From Mageeibacillus sp. UBA1212 (lineage in GTDB: Bacteria > Bacillota > Clostridia > UBA1212), in assembly GCA_002309655.1 (NCBI GenBank), contig DBXM01000051.1, forward strand, positions 75,328 through 100,953: DNA of 25,626 bases, read 5' to 3'. The notes beneath the pieces were generated by a model. It did not search any database. It saw nothing but the letters and a program-made list of their open reading frames with translations, and was not told the DNA's origin. Position numbers and translations under genes: made by a program. Positions 23,565 through 25,626 of this stretch are shown here, piece after piece; the stretch's first letter is position 1, and the number at the start of each line of letters is the position of its first letter.

Positions 23565-24359
23565 TCAGGTAAACTCTCCGCCTTCCGACCACTTCCGGAA
23601 ATCAAGCCAGTACGTAATATCCTCGGGCTTGTCTATGACTGCGTTTCCGATTTTTGAAGAAGCAAGCGAAGTGTATTTCTCGCGCTCGTCATACGTCTCG
23701 AAAACTGCCGCGCGCTCCACCGGTCTAACGTCCATTCTCGGCCAGAGCGCCTTTGCTGCCTCGGCGAAAACTAAAAGCGCGCCGTCGTACTTTTTCAGGT
23801 CCGCCGAATCTGCCGCGGGCGGGTCTGATTCGCGTCTTTCGAAAACGCGCGCAAGCCTGTCGCGAAGCTCTGTCTTCTTTTTTATCTTTATTCCAACAGG
23901 CGCCTCCTTCGAATCAGGAAGCTTGAAAGAGATTGCATCTTCCTGCGTTTCTATCATGGCGGAAGCACCCGTCAAAAAGAATACGATCAGGAATTTCATA
24001 TCGCCGCCGGCTTTTTGAAGCACTTGCGGGCATGATGAAGCCGCAAGTTCGGTCAAAGCTTCATCCTCTGTAAAAACCGCCTTACCCGATAGCCTGAACG
24101 TCTCGAATGCTTCACCGCCCGGCACGCAGAACTGAACGTAAGGCGTTTTAGAAAGCTCGGCGTACATTCGCGAACTCTTGAGAGTCAGAAAATAGAGTGC
24201 GCCGCCTCGTTCATACGCAAACCATGCGGGTCTTACCTGCGGCCTGTTGTCGAGTCCAACGGTCGCCGCGTAAACAGATTGCGCATCTTTAAGAATCGCG
24301 GCGGTCGTGCCTGTATAATCTTTTTTGTCAAGCAGTTTTTTAATTGTTGCGTTGTCCAT
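23565..24359 (-). CDS. PNPOx-like FMN-binding split-barrel protein with extra C-terminal region
   Basis: A 264-residue protein. Residues about 1-145 are a pyridoxamine 5'-phosphate oxidase-like split barrel, seen in Y-A-A-T-V-G-L-D-N-R-P-Q-V-R-P, L-Y-F-L-T-L-K-S-S-R-M-Y-A-E-L and P-Y-V-Q-F-C-V. Such proteins bind FMN, F420 or haem and often act as small-molecule reductases; the substrate is unknown. Residues about 150-264 add a second, mostly helical, basic and acidic region (K-I-K-K-K-T-E-L-R-D-R-L, then a V-F-A-E-A-A-K-A-L-W-P-R-M-D segment) not part of the standard split barrel and not recognised. The ATG at 24359 has only a weak purine-rich site. It lies 24 bp after the 115-aa gene. Confidence 0.75.
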   Translation of the reverse strand: MDNATIKKLLDKKDYTGTTAAILKDAQSVYAATVGLDNRPQVRPAWFAYERGGALYFLTLKSSRMYAELSKTPYVQFCVPGGEAFETFRLSGKAVFTEDEALTELAASSCPQVLQKAGGDMKFLIVFFLTGASAMIETQEDAISFKLPDSKEAPVGIKIKKKTELRDRLARVFERRESDPPAADSADLKKYDGALLVFAEAAKALWPRMDVRPVERAAVFETYDEREKYTSLASSKIGNAVIDKPEDITYWLDFRKWSEGGEFT

Positions 24360-24383
24360 ATCTCTGTAATGCTCTCCGGATCC

Positions 24384-24731
24384 TCACGGTTTAAAAGCCG
24401 TCCACTCGCCGTCTGTAAGCGTCTCGTAAACTCCCCACTCGGGTTTTCCTTCGTTTCTGCCCTTCACGCGGACGGGAATGAACGCGTCGTGCTGACAGTC
24501 CGGCAGCGGGTCGTCTATCAAGATCCAGCCTTTTTCGTCTATCAGGTCGTCCCATTCATTAAAAAGTTCGTCCAAGGTACCGTAGAAACGGTCGGAGTCG
24601 CTCAAAACCGCGTCGGGAGAAGAGTACGTGAAAAGATAGAAACCGTTCTCCGACTCATAAAGCATGATCTTGAAAACATACGTATCCTCTTCGATTTTTA
24701 AAGGCTTTTTGAGCCTCGCGTACATTCTCAT
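24384..24731 (-). CDS. Hypothetical protein, 115 aa
   Basis: A 115-residue acidic protein rich in Tyr, Trp and Phe, with Y-E-S-E-N-G-F-Y-L-F-T-Y, F-N-E-W-D-D-L-I-D-E-K-G-W-I-L-I-D-D-P-L-P and a C-terminal W-G-V-Y-E-T-L-T-D-G-E-W. No family name can be given with confidence. It has no signal peptide and looks like a compact cytosolic alpha/beta domain. The ATG at 24731 has GAGGTG 7 nt upstream; an in-frame ATG two codons later is less well placed. It is the first gene of the minus-strand run down to 17818, with a plausible promoter about 80 bp upstream. Confidence 0.72.
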   Translation of the reverse strand: MRMYARLKKPLKIEEDTYVFKIMLYESENGFYLFTYSSPDAVLSDSDRFYGTLDELFNEWDDLIDEKGWILIDDPLPDCQHDAFIPVRVKGRNEGKPEWGVYETLTDGEWTAFKP

Positions 24732-24810
24732 ATTTTTACACCTCGCGCACGGTTTTCTCTTGCAGCAGTCAAAAATGCGTTTAAAACACGAAGTTCCAAA
24801 CTTTTCTAAA

Positions 24811-24840
24811 ATGATAGCATAAACGTAGCGTGAAAGTCAA
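24811..24840 (-). promoter_or_regulatory. Probable promoter of the minus-strand glycan/flavoprotein run
   Basis: On the minus strand TTGACT (24835-24840), 18-nt spacer, TATCAT (24811-24816), ahead of the 115-aa gene. Upstream of it, at 24853-24863, is the TGCCTAATTCG element also seen above the CE4 promoter. The remainder of 24732-24924 holds nothing else I can name. Confidence 0.6.
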
Positions 24841-24924
24841 TTTAATCGCGCGCGAATTAGGCATCTGGATTCTTAAGTTCATCACACGAATACGTACAAA
24901 GTTGATAATCTTCCATTTTTAGGC

Positions 24925-24950
24925 AAAAAAACCCGGACCTAAGGTCCGGG
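24925..24950 (-). terminator. Intrinsic terminator of the tRNA pair
   Basis: CCCGGACC / GGTCCGGG, a perfect 8-bp GC-rich stem with a 3-nt loop, followed on the minus strand by seven T residues. It lies directly after the tRNA-Thr CCA end. Confidence 0.93.
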
Positions 24951-24953
24951 AAA

Positions 24954-25029
24954 TGGAGCCTCTAATCAGATTCGAACTGATGACCTCATCCTTACCATGG
25001 ATGCGCTCTACCTACTGAGCTATGGAGGC
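24954..25029 (-). tRNA. tRNA-Thr (anticodon GGT)
   Basis: A 76-nt cloverleaf with encoded CCA. The D-arm is GCTC/GAGC, the anticodon stem CATCC/GGATG has loop ATGGTAA (anticodon GGT, reading ACC/ACT), and the T-arm ATCAG/CTGAT has loop TTCGAAT. The acceptor stem is GCCTCCA against TAGAGGC, which leaves one C-A mismatch at pair 6-67; the other six pairs are canonical. Discriminator base T is usual for Thr in bacteria. Confidence 0.93.
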
Positions 25030-25035
25030 AAAATA

Positions 25036-25109
25036 TGGAGCGGGTAAGGGGAATCGAACCCCCATGGTCAGCTTGGGAAGCTGAAGTTCTGCCACTGAAC
25101 TATACCCGC
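25036..25109 (-). tRNA. tRNA-Gly (anticodon CCC)
   Basis: A 74-nt cloverleaf with encoded CCA. The acceptor stem GCGGGTA/TACCCGC is perfect, the D-arm is GTTC/GAAC, and the anticodon stem TCAGC/GCTGA has loop TTCCCAA (anticodon CCC, reading GGG). The T-arm has loop TTCGATT. It is 6 bp upstream of tRNA-Thr on the same transcript. Confidence 0.95.
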
Positions 25110-25150
25110 AGCTTCTGTTGCTGGCGCAATCCTTTTCGACTGCGGGTGTA

Positions 25151-25179
25151 AGTATAACACATCCGCGGCGTGAACGCAA
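25151..25179 (-). promoter_or_regulatory. Promoter of the tRNA-Gly/tRNA-Thr pair
   Basis: On the minus strand TTGCGT (25174-25179), 17-nt spacer, TATACT (25151-25156), about 40 bp upstream of the mature tRNA-Gly 5' end. Confidence 0.7.
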
Positions 25180-25216
25180 CCCCTTTTTTATCTTTTTCGA
25201 ATAAATTCGTTATTTT

Positions 25217-25242
25217 TACAAAAAGCGGCTCTTCAGAGCCCC
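25217..25242 (-). terminator. Second terminator-like hairpin between rho and the tRNAs
   Basis: GGCTCT / AGAGCC stem with a 2-nt loop, followed on the minus strand by GCTTTTTG. It looks like a back-up terminator behind the one adjacent to rho. Confidence 0.6.
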
Positions 25243-25272
25243 TAAAGCCCTGCCCTTCCTGCTCTTGTATCT

Positions 25273-25323
25273 TTAAAAAGAAGCGGACGAAAGCCTGACA
25301 ACTGCGACCCGGCTTCCGTCCGC
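25273..25323 (-). terminator. Intrinsic terminator of rho
   Basis: A long stem, GCGGACGGAAGCC against GGCTTTCGTCCGC with one internal mismatch, followed on the minus strand by TTCTTTTTA. It begins about 20 bp after the rho stop codon. Confidence 0.85.
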
Positions 25324-25342
25324 GCATTCATTTAATTGTATT

Positions 25343-25626
25343 TCAGCCGATGCTCGGCAGGAACGCCTTCTCGGTCTTGTCGGGAACGCGGATCGTCTCA
25401 AGGAACCGCTTATTGCTCGACGTTTTCGAGATCATCAAGAGCAGGCTCTCGGTGACGTCGCGGGAGTTGTTCGCGGTCGAAAACGCCCTGCGGACCGAGT
25501 AGATCTTCTCGAGGTCGGCCCTGCTGAGGAGCAGTTCCTCTTTACGCGTTCCGGACATTCCGATGTCGATGCTCGGGAACACGCGCCTTTCGGCGAGACC
25601 GCGGTCGAGGTGGAGCTCCATGTTGC
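25343..25626 (-). CDS. rho: Transcription termination factor Rho (C-terminal fragment, N-terminus off the right edge)
   Basis: The last 94 or so residues of Rho, the hexameric RNA helicase that ends transcription. Visible are G-N-M-E-L-H-L-D-R, E-R-R-V-F-P-S-I-D-I and S-G-T-R-K-E-E-L-L-L, the segment that lies after the Walker B region and includes the family-conserved Arg residues, and the C-terminal S-K-T-S-S-N-K-R-F-L-E. The frame is open to the edge of the window. The gene ends in a strong intrinsic terminator. Confidence 0.95.
   Translation of the reverse strand, partial: NMELHLDRGLAERRVFPSIDIGMSGTRKEELLLSRADLEKIYSVRRAFSTANNSRDVTESLLLMISKTSSNKRFLETIRVPDKTEKAFLPSIG

Noticed and set aside
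25100..25327. A 75-codon minus-strand frame between rho and the tRNAs
   Set aside because: It spans two terminators, the tRNA promoter and part of tRNA-Gly, and has no recognisable sequence features.

Overview
The window looks like chromosomal DNA of an anaerobic, Gram-positive-type Bacillota of class Clostridia, probably an uncultured gut or rumen lineage. This rests on the moderately high GC, strong Shine-Dalgarno sites, TTGACA/TATAAT-type promoters, short rpsU, HemZ, a bifunctional Rel next to dtd, an NfnA-type flavoprotein, and several cytosolic or lipid-anchored carbohydrate-active proteins. Species cannot be named from the sequence. No insertion sequence, phage, CRISPR array or toxin-antitoxin module was seen.

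Region 1 (1-12325, all minus strand) is a housekeeping block. In transcription order it holds recJ, rel (RSH), dtd, an MBL-fold hydrolase, hemZ, a DUF4091/GH123-like lipoprotein with its own promoter overlapping the hemZ stop codon, a HerA/YjgR-like ATPase (DUF853), and nfnA, which runs off the left edge. The recJ-rel-dtd-MBL-hemZ order is familiar from Clostridia; the last three genes look like lineage-specific neighbours.

Region 2 (12403-14492) is a divergent pair. rpsU points left. yebC plus a small lipoprotein point right. The 400-bp space between them has a near-consensus promoter for each side and, between the promoters, two opposed arrays of an 11-bp repeat that no gene explains.

Region 3 (14508-24731) is carbohydrate-related. 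A minus-strand CE4 polysaccharide-deacetylase lipoprotein with a Pro/Thr linker diverges from a plus-strand cytosolic GH43-discoidin-FN3 protein. The GH43 promoter is embedded in a perfect inverted repeat. Converging on it from the right is a minus-strand run: a 115-aa unknown, a PNPOx-like flavoprotein, a 120-aa unknown, DUF4256, a second GH43, a 751-aa unclassified (alpha/alpha)6-type glycosidase and a phosphomannose-isomerase-like cupin. The last three plausibly form an intracellular oligosaccharide-processing unit; no transporter or regulator gene lies inside the window.

Region 4 (24925-25626, minus strand) holds the 3' end of rho with terminators, then a tRNA-Gly(CCC)-tRNA-Thr(GGT) pair with its own promoter and a strong terminator.

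The most interesting unexplained signals are the 11-bp repeat arrays between rpsU and yebC, the palindromic operator at the GH43 promoter, and the unclassified glycosidase/cupin/GH43 unit.
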